From: an uncultured Flavobacteriales bacterium | GTDB lineage: Bacteria > Bacteroidota > Bacteroidia > Flavobacteriales > Crocinitomicaceae | DNA length: 39,976 nt | Reading direction: 5' to 3' | NCBI GenBank assembly: GCA_946478775.1 | Contig: CAMLDR010000015.1 | Location: 1-39,976, forward strand | In this document: positions 25,166 through 32,701 of the stretch, piece by piece | Layout: each line of letters starts with the position of its first letter | How positions within the stretch are numbered: position 1 is the first letter of the stretch | Notes under the pieces: model-generated | What the model saw: only the letters and a program-made list of their open reading frames with translations | The model's database searches: none | Told to the model about the DNA's origin: nothing | Made by a program: the position numbers and the translations under genes

Positions 25166-26091
25166 TGTATTTCATTCAACATATCGAATCCATTACACAT
25201 CAGAATTCCTTTCAGAAAGAAAATATCTGGGATGAACTGAAGCCTTTATCCGCCGAAAATGAATTGATTTCCCCGGATTATAAAGATTACATTCCGGTTG
25301 CGGCGCTCAGAAGATTGAGTACTATTTTGCGTATGGGAATTACGGCATCAAAAGCCTGTCAGGAAAAAGTTTCCCGCGAATTTGACGCGATTTCAGTTGG
25401 AACGGCTTTGGGTTGTTTGACAGATACCGAAAAATTCCTGGTGACGATCAACACCGTTAGCGGTGATATTCTTTCTCCCACTGCTTTTATTCAAAGTACA
25501 CACAACACGATTTCCGGTCAGATCTCTTTGGATTTGAAGAATCATGCCTACAACATGACCCATACACAAAATGCACTTTCCTTTGAAGTTGCTTTGAAGG
25601 ATGGACTTTTGTGCATAGATGAAGGAAAAAATTCGGTTTTGGTCGGTGCAGCAGACGAAGCCATTCCATTCCTGGAAAGACTGCGCGGTTCCATCATTGA
25701 AACCGATCATCCATTTACTTCCGGAGCTACTTTCATGGTATTGTCCGGAGAGAAAGGAAATGCGATCTGCGGAATCAAGGCTTGCGAAGTTTATTTCTCC
25801 GTTGAAAACGCAGAAAGACAGATAGAACAATTTCTAAAGGCAAACAACCTGAACTTTCAGGATATCGACCTGGTTCTTGAAGCCGGTTCTGTTTTCAAAC
25901 AGTATGCAAAAAAACATCATTCTTTCCCGGATTACAGCGGCTTTTATCAAAGTGCGGCTTCTTTTGCCGTTCATATGGCAAACGACTGGCTGTTAAAAAA
26001 TGCAGCTGATCAACGCATCCTGATCGTAAATAATTTAGAATCCAATAAACTGGGCTTGACGCTCATCTGTAGAAATGGGCTGGAAGCATAA
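25165..26091 (+). CDS. Chain-length-factor-like degenerate ketosynthase
   Basis: This 308-residue thiolase-fold protein aligns with ketosynthases (AALRRLSTILRMG; SPTAFIQSTHNTISGQ), but the nucleophile region reads YNMTHTQNALSF, so the active cysteine is lost, and the NAHGT and GHT histidine motifs are absent. Such subunits pair with an active ketosynthase and determine how many extensions occur, as shown for the aryl polyene KS-CLF of E. coli. The preceding gene at 23990 is the obvious partner. It is similar to the protein at 36191, which shares the ILRMGI/AVRMGI, SPTAFIQST/TPTNFVQST and YNMTH blocks. It overlaps the next gene by 17 bases. Confidence 0.82.
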   Translation: MYFIQHIESITHQNSFQKENIWDELKPLSAENELISPDYKDYIPVAALRRLSTILRMGITASKACQEKVSREFDAISVGTALGCLTDTEKFLVTINTVSGDILSPTAFIQSTHNTISGQISLDLKNHAYNMTHTQNALSFEVALKDGLLCIDEGKNSVLVGAADEAIPFLERLRGSIIETDHPFTSGATFMVLSGEKGNAICGIKACEVYFSVENAERQIEQFLKANNLNFQDIDLVLEAGSVFKQYAKKHHSFPDYSGFYQSAASFAVHMANDWLLKNAADQRILIVNNLESNKLGLTLICRNGLEA

Positions 26092-26845
26092 ACTCAATAT
26101 TGCAGTTGCGTTAAGTACCCTCTTAATCGTCCTTCTAATTTTCTGGAACAGTCCCTATTTATGGCTTTGGATTTGGTTTATTATCTCCAATTTCGTGGTT
26201 TTCCTCGTTTTCGGGATTGTCTTTCTCCGTTTTCAATACTTCTATCCGGGCATCTTTAAAAATACCGGTCCGGAAGTCGTTCTTACTTTTGATGACGGCC
26301 CGGACCCCATTGTTACACCACGCATTTTAGACACCCTTCAAAAACACAATATCCGTGCAATTTTCTTTGTGATAGGGAATAAGGTGCTGAAAAACCCTGA
26401 ACTCCTTCAACGTATTATTTCAGAAGGACATCTTGTTGGTAACCATACACAAAACCACTCGCTTTTCTTCGCCATGCTGCACAGCAAAAAAATTGCAGAA
26501 GAAATCGATCAGTTTTCTCAAACCATGGAACCTCTGGTAAAAGAGAAAATCACTCTTTTCAGACCTCCAATCGGTTATACCAATCCCAAAATTGCCCGCG
26601 CCCTGAAAAGAAGGAAACTCAAAATCCTGGCATGGAGCGTACGTTCGTATGATTCCTTCAAAAACAGGGAGTCGCTTATGAAGCGCTTAATGAGAACCAG
26701 GCCGGGAAGTATCGTTTTATTGCATGATAATTTAGAACAAACAGCAGATATCCTGGAAGAGTACATTAACCAGGCAAAAGCAAAAGGCATTATTTTTGCA
26801 AATGAGGAAAATCTGAAAAAATTCATTCATGAAATTAATAAGTAA
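26075..26845 (+). CDS. Membrane-anchored polysaccharide deacetylase family (NodB-like) protein
   Basis: This 256-residue protein has an N-terminal membrane region (about residues 6-52, probably two helices) followed by a NodB homology domain. VVLTFDDGPDPIVTPRILD (about 69-87) carries the two metal-region aspartates, and GNHTQNHS (about 120-127) supplies the zinc-binding histidines. LFRPPIGYTNP and ILLHDN-like SIVLLHDNLE complete the five family motifs. Members remove acetyl groups from amino sugars. No sugar is known in flexirubin, so its role here is unclear; it may act on a carrier or an acyl ester, or on the envelope. It overlaps both neighbours by 17 bases, so it is an integral member of the operon. 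Confidence 0.85.
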   Translation: MGWKHKLNIAVALSTLLIVLLIFWNSPYLWLWIWFIISNFVVFLVFGIVFLRFQYFYPGIFKNTGPEVVLTFDDGPDPIVTPRILDTLQKHNIRAIFFVIGNKVLKNPELLQRIISEGHLVGNHTQNHSLFFAMLHSKKIAEEIDQFSQTMEPLVKEKITLFRPPIGYTNPKIARALKRRKLKILAWSVRSYDSFKNRESLMKRLMRTRPGSIVLLHDNLEQTADILEEYINQAKAKGIIFANEENLKKFIHEINK

Positions 26846-27455
26846 TTTACTTCTTTTCCTTCTGTTTTCGGCAACACTTTCCGCGCAGGATTACACGAAA
26901 ATTGCAGATCCCAAAGCATGCAAAACTGCCTTGGAAAAACAGCACAAAGAAACCAAAGCAATCCAGGCAGATTTTACTGAAACGGCTACCTCTCCCCTGC
27001 TGACTGCAGCTCAAAAAGGTTCCGGGAAAATGTGGTACAAGAAGGAAAACAAAATTCGCTGGGAAAAAACAAAACCGGAAAGTCAGATTATCCTGATCAA
27101 CGGAAAAACAGTTAGACTGCAGGAAAAAGGAAAAGAAGTGAGCAGTGCTTCTTCTAAAATGGTGGTGAAAAAAATTCAGGGATTGATGGTACAGATGATG
27201 ACCGGCGAATTCCTGAACGAGAAAGAATTCAAAATCAGTTATTACGAGAACAAATCAAATTACAAACTGATTCTTACCCCGAAAAGCGACAAAATGAAAC
27301 GTTACGTTTCTGAGATCAACCTGGTTTTCAGCAAGAAAGAAGCCACCATCAGGGAAATGACCATGTTAACCGACGGGAATAATAAACTGGTTTATGCCTT
27401 TTCCAATATGGAGGTTAACGGAACAATTACTGATTCTAAATTCACTACATTCTGA
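26829..27455 (+). CDS. LolA-like outer-membrane lipoprotein carrier
   Basis: This 208-residue protein has an N-terminal signal peptide (about 1-19, ending SATLSA before QD). The mature protein fits the LolA fold: KAIQADFTETATS, then KGSGKMWYKKENKIRWEKTKPE, the typical LolA pattern of an exported beta-sheet carrier that releases hydrophobic cargo at the outer membrane. Pigment clusters of the aryl polyene class regularly include such a protein, which suggests that the lipidic pigment, rather than a lipoprotein, is carried through the periplasm. With the MMPL domain at 9897 it could form an export route. The coding region overlaps the deacetylase gene by 17 bases. Confidence 0.85.
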   Translation: MKLISNLLLFLLFSATLSAQDYTKIADPKACKTALEKQHKETKAIQADFTETATSPLLTAAQKGSGKMWYKKENKIRWEKTKPESQIILINGKTVRLQEKGKEVSSASSKMVVKKIQGLMVQMMTGEFLNEKEFKISYYENKSNYKLILTPKSDKMKRYVSEINLVFSKKEATIREMTMLTDGNNKLVYAFSNMEVNGTITDSKFTTF

Positions 27456-27841
27456 TGATTCTAAAAGACACTTTTTATACGATCAATTCGTTGAAGTTTG
27501 AAGACCACGTTCTTGAAGCGAGTATTTCAATCGATCCGAAACACCCCATTTACCAAGGTCATTTCCCAAATAACCCTGTTACACCCGGCGTTGTGCAGCT
27601 GGAAATGGTGAAAGAGATCCTTGCAACGCAGTTCAACAAATCCATTCAGTTAAAAACGCTTGCAACCAGCAAGTTTTTGGCGGTTTTGAATCCGGTGAAC
27701 ACCCCTGAAGCAAGCTTCAAAATGACGGTTATTGAGCAGGAATCACCGGAAAGCCGGGACGGGGACCAAAGTCTGAAGGTTTCAGGACAGTTAAGCACAG
27801 TAGAAGGTGTTTGTTTGAAATTTTCTGGGATCTATCAATAA
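27455..27841 (+). CDS. FabZ/ApeI-like 3-hydroxyacyl-ACP dehydratase
   Basis: This 128-residue hotdog protein has YQGHFPNNPVTPGVVQLEMV, which carries the GHFPxxPVxPGV motif with the catalytic histidine of FabZ/FabA-type dehydratases. It would remove water from 3-hydroxyacyl-ACP to form each polyene double bond. With the ApeP-like protein at 21227 it could form a two-subunit dehydratase, as known for E. coli ApeI and ApeP. It starts in a TGATG overlap with the LolA gene and is the last gene of the rightward operon; a degenerate REP-like hairpin follows within 15 bases of its stop. Confidence 0.85.
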   Translation: MILKDTFYTINSLKFEDHVLEASISIDPKHPIYQGHFPNNPVTPGVVQLEMVKEILATQFNKSIQLKTLATSKFLAVLNPVNTPEASFKMTVIEQESPESRDGDQSLKVSGQLSTVEGVCLKFSGIYQ

Positions 27842-27854
27842 AATTTCTGATCAA

Positions 27855-27882
27855 GTGGGGACACGAAGCATCGCGTCCGTAC
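27855..27882. repeat. Degenerate copy of the REP-like hairpin, possible bidirectional terminator
   Basis: GTGGGGACACGA and TCGCGTCCGTAC flank the loop AGCA, giving a 12-base-pair stem with two mismatched or wobble positions. The core CGAAGCATCGCGTCC is identical to that in the perfect hairpin at 7118-7149. Like that copy, it fills the gap between two convergent genes (27841 and 27898). It may end transcription from both sides, although no T tract is present. Confidence 0.65.
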
Positions 27883-27897
27883 ATTTCATCTATTTCT

Positions 27898-29073
27898 TTA
27901 AACACTTGTCTTCGGCTCCTTGCGGAAAATCTTCAATAGGGTAAAACTCACTAAAAAAGAAGCGGCAAATGCCAGGGCGGCCAAAACACATGCTCCAACA
28001 ACATATTGAACCGCATTCGTTTTTATCGATTCCAAACTCATATCAGCAAGCTGGGCTGTATTCGTTTCTCCCGTTAAGACCAATTGCCCGCAAAGAAAGC
28101 TCCAGTAAATGATTAGAGGGATCATGGGTGGAATGGAAATATTGGCTGCGGTAATAAACAGGACCTTATTCATCCGGAACAAAACAGACAAGGGAATCCC
28201 AATCAGCAGTTGAAAACCCCAAAGCGGTACAATTCCCATAAAAAATCCAAACCCGATGGAAATGGCCTTTTTGAAATTGGATTCTTCCGGTTTGATTGCT
28301 TCATGCTTGATCAGGTTCCAGGTTTTAACAGAAAACAATTTTCGCGGGTAGTACCAGATTAATGCAATCAGTACGAGGAATGTATTTAAAATACTGATGC
28401 GCGTAAAATCCCTTCCCGGGCGGAAATGAGAAACCCGTTCATTCGGATCATACTTTACCTGGATCGGAACCGCAACAAAAGGCACAAAACGCCACGCCAA
28501 CTTCACAATTACCTCGATCTCCAATTCGAATTTATTGGTAACTAACCAGATTTTCTTCAGTGGTTGTAAAGGATAAATGCGAAAACCCGTTTGTGTATCA
28601 GGCAGCGTAATCCACGTTTCCACCTTGAACCAAAAATTCGAGAATTTATTTCCAAAAGAGCTCTTTTGCGGAACACCCTCCTGATTCATATTTCGGGAAC
28701 CCATAATCACGGCACCCGGATGCTGAATGGCTTTTTCAACCAACAGGGAAATATCACTCGGATAATGCTGGCCGTCAGAATCAATTGTCAAAGCGTTCGA
28801 GTATCCTTTCTCATGAGCGAATTTAAACGCCTTGCGCAAAGAATATCCTTTTCCTTTGTTTACTTCGTTAACCAGGATCGTGACTTCGTTCTCAAAGGTT
28901 TTTAAAATCTCGGCTGTGGAATCCGTAGCTCCGTCATTTACAATAATCACGCAGCCGGACGGAACATAATTCAGCACCTCGCGAATAACACGCGCCAATG
29001 TACGTTCGTTGTTGTAGGTGGGGATAATTACGCAACCGTTTATGCTTGTGATTGATGCCAGACTTGCTTCCAT
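27898..29073 (-). CDS. Glycosyltransferase family 2 fused to a DUF2062 membrane domain
   Basis: The ATG at 29073 (a TTG at 29082 is less likely) gives 391 residues. The N-terminal half is a family 2 glycosyltransferase: CVIIPTYNNERTLARVI, IIVNDGATDST and LTIDSDGQHYPSD with the metal-binding DSD. The C-terminal part (about 265-385) has hydrophobic segments with GFFMGIVPLWGFQLLIGIPL and NISIPPMIPLIIY, the hallmarks of DUF2062. Such fusions are frequent in flexirubin and aryl polyene loci. They may attach a sugar to a membrane lipid, but flexirubins are not known to be glycosylated, so the acceptor is open. It is the only leftward gene between the two rightward operons. Confidence 0.85.
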   Translation of the reverse strand: MEASLASITSINGCVIIPTYNNERTLARVIREVLNYVPSGCVIIVNDGATDSTAEILKTFENEVTILVNEVNKGKGYSLRKAFKFAHEKGYSNALTIDSDGQHYPSDISLLVEKAIQHPGAVIMGSRNMNQEGVPQKSSFGNKFSNFWFKVETWITLPDTQTGFRIYPLQPLKKIWLVTNKFELEIEVIVKLAWRFVPFVAVPIQVKYDPNERVSHFRPGRDFTRISILNTFLVLIALIWYYPRKLFSVKTWNLIKHEAIKPEESNFKKAISIGFGFFMGIVPLWGFQLLIGIPLSVLFRMNKVLFITAANISIPPMIPLIIYWSFLCGQLVLTGETNTAQLADMSLESIKTNAVQYVVGACVLAALAFAASFLVSFTLLKIFRKEPKTSV

Positions 29074-29079
29074 GGAGTA

Positions 29080-29087
29080 CAAAATTA
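29080..29087 (-). promoter_or_regulatory. Candidate -7 element (TAATTTTG) before the GT2-DUF2062 gene
   Basis: TAATTTTG on the minus strand fits TAnnTTTG and ends seven bases before the ATG at 29073, which would make the transcript nearly leaderless. It could be a chance match in A/T-rich DNA. Confidence 0.3.
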
Positions 29088-29175
29088 ATCATAACTTTTA
29101 AAGAATTCACAGCTATAATCAACGGATTGTCCTTTCAAAAGAGAACAAAAAAGTAGTTTAGAAACAAAACCTTGT

Positions 29176-29183
29176 TAAATTTG
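29176..29183 (+). promoter_or_regulatory. Candidate -7 element (TAAATTTG) for the dar operon
   Basis: TAAATTTG fits the Bacteroidota -7 consensus and lies 45 bases before the darA start at 29228, in the divergent gap with the GT2 gene. The implied leader is about 38 bases. A TTTA stands 15 bases upstream, a weak -33 candidate with short spacing. This would drive the nine genes to 37228. Confidence 0.5.
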
Positions 29184-29227
29184 TATCGGTAAAAGATTAA
29201 ACACTTTTACTAAGATCCCAATTAACT

Positions 29228-30139
29228 ATGGCACAGAACATCTTAGTTATACATTATTCTCAATCAGGACAACTTACTGAAATTCTTCAAAATTTCTGTA
29301 AGCCGTTTGTGGACAGCACGATAGAATGGGTGAAAGTGGAACCGGCAGCACCGTTTCCTTTTCCCTGGACAAGCGCTGCTTTCTTTGATGCGATGCCTGA
29401 GACCGTTCTTGAAACACCAATTCCAATTAAGCCGCTTCAATTTGAAAGAGCCCAGTATGACCTGATCATTTTCGGATATCAGCCTTGGTTCCTGTCACCT
29501 TCCCTCCCGGCATCTGCTATTTTACAGGACGAAACATTCCGTAAGATCATGAATGGCACACGGATTGTATCAGTCCTCGGGTGCAGAAATATGTGGATCA
29601 ATGCACAGGAAGCGGTGAAAAAACAAATTGCATCTGCCGGTGGAAATTTAATCGGAAATGTGCCGCTAATTGATAAAACAAGTAACTTAGTTAGTGTAGT
29701 TACAATTTTGCATTGGATGTTGACCGGTGAAAAAACAAAAAAATGGGGAATTTTTCCGAAGCCCGGTGTTTCGGATCAAGATATTGAGGGGGTGAGTGAA
29801 TTTGGAGAGTTATTGAAAGAAAAATTAAACAGCGGGCAGCCTGAAAAATTCCAGGAAGGATTGGTTGCAAAAGGTGGAGTGACGATTCCGGTTTCCATCT
29901 TATTTATCGAATCACGGGCAAAAATGCTTTTCATGATCTGGGCAAATTTGATCACCAAAAAAACCGCTAAGGGTGGAAACAGGAAATTTTGGGTGAACTT
30001 TTTTAAATATTATTTGATTTTCGCTTTATTTATAGTTTCGCCAATTGTTTTAACGATATATCATATCTTTGTACGCCCCTTTAAAGGACAGCATATTAAA
30101 CGCGAATTAGCATATTACAGAGGCACTCAATTGAGATAA
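29228..30139 (+). CDS. darA: Dialkylresorcinol aromatase-type enzyme DarA
   Basis: This 303-residue protein begins ILVIHYSQSGQLTEIL, a flavodoxin-like first strand and phosphate-binding loop that suggests FMN binding. VLGCRNMWINAQEAV and the C-terminal membrane segment (about 262-285) followed by a basic tail fit the DarA ('dialkylresorcinol condensing enzyme') family. In the dialkylresorcinol and stilbene pathways the DarA/StlC group acts as the aromatase, oxidising the cyclohexanedione made by DarB/StlD to a resorcinol. The darB gene follows after two bases, the usual pairing. The older family name implies condensation, but the flavodoxin-like start supports the redox role. Confidence 0.85.
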   Translation: MAQNILVIHYSQSGQLTEILQNFCKPFVDSTIEWVKVEPAAPFPFPWTSAAFFDAMPETVLETPIPIKPLQFERAQYDLIIFGYQPWFLSPSLPASAILQDETFRKIMNGTRIVSVLGCRNMWINAQEAVKKQIASAGGNLIGNVPLIDKTSNLVSVVTILHWMLTGEKTKKWGIFPKPGVSDQDIEGVSEFGELLKEKLNSGQPEKFQEGLVAKGGVTIPVSILFIESRAKMLFMIWANLITKKTAKGGNRKFWVNFFKYYLIFALFIVSPIVLTIYHIFVRPFKGQHIKRELAYYRGTQLR

Positions 30140-30141
30140 GA

Positions 30142-31290
30142 ATGAGCTTGAAGGAAGTATATATAACACGTACGGCATCTTTTTTACCCAATAATCCTGT
30201 TTCAAATGATGAAATGGAAGATTATTTAGGATTAATTAACGACCGTGCTTCTAAGTCGAGAAGAATCGTTTTACGTAATAACGGAATCAAAAACCGCTAT
30301 TATGCGATTCGTAAAGATGGGACTGCAACCCACACGAATTCGGAAATGGTTTCCCTGGCCATCCGGAGTTTATTTCAAAAAAATCCGCAGGAGATCAAAG
30401 AAGTGGATTTGCTTAGTTGCGGAACTTCTTCTCCGGACCAAATGATGCCTTCTCATGGTGTGATGGTTCACGGATGGTTGCCGGAATCCTCAAACATAGA
30501 AGTTGTTTCCCCATCAGGAGTTTGCTGTTCTGGAATGCATGCCATGAAATATGCTTATATGGCCATCAAATCCGGAATGAGCAAAAAAGCAATTTCTTCT
30601 GGTTCTGAAAGACTTTCGCGGGTATTGAGCTCCGACAAATTTGAATTGGAAATCCAAAAACTCACAGAACTGGAGCAAAATCCCTACTTATCTTTTGATA
30701 AGGATTTTCTGCGTTGGATGTTATCGGATGGTGCGGCTGTTTTCATGCTGGAAGATCAGAAGAGTAAAGATGGCCTTTCATTGCGTATCGATTGGATGGA
30801 AGGAATTTCTTTTGCCAATGAGATTGAGGCATGCATGTACATGGCTTCTGAAAAAATGAAAGACGGGACGTTGAAAAGCTACATGGACTTTGATCCTCAG
30901 GAAATGATTGAAAAATCCATTTTGAGTATCAAGCAGGATGTGAAGTTATTGGACGAACACATCGTGAAGCTAGGATTCACGAGATTGAAAGCAAAAATTT
31001 TGGAAGAGAACTTAACCGCTGACGATGTGACTTGGTTTTTACCGCACATGTCGAGTTATTTCTTTGAAGACAAGATATACGCTGAAATGGCTGAAAACGG
31101 GATGGAAATTCCAAAAGAACGCTGGTTCTCCAACCTGGCTACTCATGGAAATGTGGGTGCGGGTTCAATCTATCTGATGGTTGATGAATTATTCAACAGT
31201 GGAAAACTGAAAGCAGGCGATACCATTTTGCTTGCTGTTCCGGAAAGTTCCCGATTCTCTTATGTATTTGCTTACTTAACTGTTTGCTAA
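30142..31290 (+). CDS. darB: KAS III-type ketosynthase/cyclase DarB
   Basis: This 382-residue FabH-like enzyme has its nucleophile as Cys129 in SGVCCSGMHAM (the second of the two cysteines, by the C-x-G pattern), His302 in FLPHMSS and Asn337 in THGNVGAG, giving the Cys-His-Asn set of KAS III. The DarB/StlD group joins two acyl units, a 3-oxoacyl thioester and an alpha,beta-unsaturated one, and closes the ring to a cyclohexane-1,3-dione, which DarA aromatises. This supplies the dialkylresorcinol half of flexirubin. The gene abuts the next one without a gap, so the product of 31291 may be needed in step with it. Confidence 0.88.
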   Translation: MSLKEVYITRTASFLPNNPVSNDEMEDYLGLINDRASKSRRIVLRNNGIKNRYYAIRKDGTATHTNSEMVSLAIRSLFQKNPQEIKEVDLLSCGTSSPDQMMPSHGVMVHGWLPESSNIEVVSPSGVCCSGMHAMKYAYMAIKSGMSKKAISSGSERLSRVLSSDKFELEIQKLTELEQNPYLSFDKDFLRWMLSDGAAVFMLEDQKSKDGLSLRIDWMEGISFANEIEACMYMASEKMKDGTLKSYMDFDPQEMIEKSILSIKQDVKLLDEHIVKLGFTRLKAKILEENLTADDVTWFLPHMSSYFFEDKIYAEMAENGMEIPKERWFSNLATHGNVGAGSIYLMVDELFNSGKLKAGDTILLAVPESSRFSYVFAYLTVC

Positions 31291-31689
31291 ATGAAAAAAT
31301 CCGAAGTTCCTCAGGATAAAAGTGCCCTTGAAAATTTTACAAGGGAAGTTTGCTATGTAAAGAACGAGGATGGACAATACGATACGGAATTGAGTACCGG
31401 TTGGGAAGCCAAAAAAGTGGCTTTAGATGAAGCCTGGAAAGAAATCGAACGAAGAACAGCCCACGCACGGGAACAAATAAAAAAAGGTGAGGCAAGCCCC
31501 ATTCTTTACTTCATGGAAGAAAAGTTAATGGATTTCACCGTTTTGTCAGGATATACCGGGATTTGGAAATTCCGTATCAAAAGACATTTGAAACCAAATG
31601 CATTCAAAAAATTGAGCGACAGCGTTTTAAAACGTTACGCAGATGCATTTGAAATTTCAATTAACGAACTCAAAAATTATAAAGCTTAG
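31291..31689 (+). CDS. Uncharacterised 132-residue protein of the dar operon
   Basis: This protein has no signal peptide and no membrane segment. It is rich in Lys and Glu and predicted mostly helical, with a central stretch LDEAWKEIERRTAHAREQIKKGE and a middle block SPILYFMEEKLMDFTVLSGYTG. The C-terminal part, FKKLSDSVLKRYADAFEISINELKNYK, ends like the last helix of an XRE-type DNA-binding domain, but no full helix-turn-helix is evident. It fits exactly between darB (no gap) and the BtrH-like gene (TAGTG overlap), which argues for a role in the pathway. I do not recognise the family and assign no function. Confidence 0.7.
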   Translation: MKKSEVPQDKSALENFTREVCYVKNEDGQYDTELSTGWEAKKVALDEAWKEIERRTAHAREQIKKGEASPILYFMEEKLMDFTVLSGYTGIWKFRIKRHLKPNAFKKLSDSVLKRYADAFEISINELKNYKA

Positions 31690-32696
31690 TGTCAGAATTT
31701 ATTCATCATCAAACTGCCCATTGTGAAAATGGAGTTACCATGAGCTTATTACAGCATCATGGGGTGGACTTTATCACTGAGCCGCTTGCTTTCGGAATGG
31801 GCTCCGGTTTATTTTACATTCATATTCCGTTTATGAAAGTAAACAATGGCCCTGCAATTTCTTTCAGAACAATGCCGGGAGCCATTTTCAAACGTACCTG
31901 CAAGGCTTTGGATGTAAAAGTAGAACGTAAAAAATTCAACGACCCGAAAGAAGCCACACGTTTCCTGGACCAAAAAATTGCTGAAGGCATCAAGGTTGGC
32001 TGTCAGGTAGGTGTTTTCCATCTACCTTATTTCCCGAAAGAATACCGTTTTCACTTCAATGCCCATAACCTGATCGTCTTTGGAAAAGAAGGTGACCGCT
32101 ATTTGGTGAGTGACCCGGTAATGGAAATAACTACTTCATTGAGCACGGAAGAATTAGAGCGCGTACGTTTCGCAAAAGGCGCATTAGCACCAAAAGGACA
32201 TATTTATTATCCGGTTGAGGTTGGTCAGATCACTCAGGAACAGGTTAGATACGCAATTGCAAAAGGAATTAAGCGCAACTGCAGGGATATGCTGAAAATT
32301 CCGGGATCGATTGCCGGTGTCAAAGGAATTGTCTATACCTCCCGAAAAATTCGTGGGTGGAGAGAAAAATTGGGTCCGCGCCAGGCGGGTCTTCACTTAG
32401 GGCAAATTGTTCGTATGCAGGAAGAAATCGGTACCGGTGGTGGTGGATTTCGTTTTTTGTACGCTGCATTCCTGGAAGAGGCTTCCGTAATCATGCAAAA
32501 CGAAGAACTGGCCAGGATCTCTGAAACAATGACTAAAGCCGGCGATTTATGGAGAGACAGCGCCCTTCAGATGTCCGGGATCTATAAAGGAAGAATTACC
32601 GAGCAAAAGGATTTCGATGCTTGCGCCGATCTACTGGTCGAAATCAGCGTCGTAGAAAAAGAAGCCTTTCAGCAGTTGGCGAAAATTAAATTCTAA
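31689..32696 (+). CDS. BtrH N-terminal-domain protein, papain-like acyltransferase/peptidase fold
   Basis: This 335-residue protein has a GTG start that overlaps the upstream stop (TAGTG); an in-frame ATG at codon 18 would remove the catalytic cysteine. TAHCENGVTMSLLQHHG and FGMGSGLFYIH match the BtrH N-terminal family. Cys12, His126 (FNAHNLIVFG) and Asp142 (YLVSDPV) form a likely papain-like triad. BtrH in butirosin biosynthesis transfers an acyl chain from a carrier protein to the antibiotic. By analogy, this protein could move an ACP-bound acyl group, for example the polyene, to a resorcinol hydroxyl. It lies between the dar genes and an ABC exporter. The substrate is inferred. Confidence 0.75.
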   Translation: MSEFIHHQTAHCENGVTMSLLQHHGVDFITEPLAFGMGSGLFYIHIPFMKVNNGPAISFRTMPGAIFKRTCKALDVKVERKKFNDPKEATRFLDQKIAEGIKVGCQVGVFHLPYFPKEYRFHFNAHNLIVFGKEGDRYLVSDPVMEITTSLSTEELERVRFAKGALAPKGHIYYPVEVGQITQEQVRYAIAKGIKRNCRDMLKIPGSIAGVKGIVYTSRKIRGWREKLGPRQAGLHLGQIVRMQEEIGTGGGGFRFLYAAFLEEASVIMQNEELARISETMTKAGDLWRDSALQMSGIYKGRITEQKDFDACADLLVEISVVEKEAFQQLAKIKF

Positions 32697-32701
32697 ATGA
32701 C

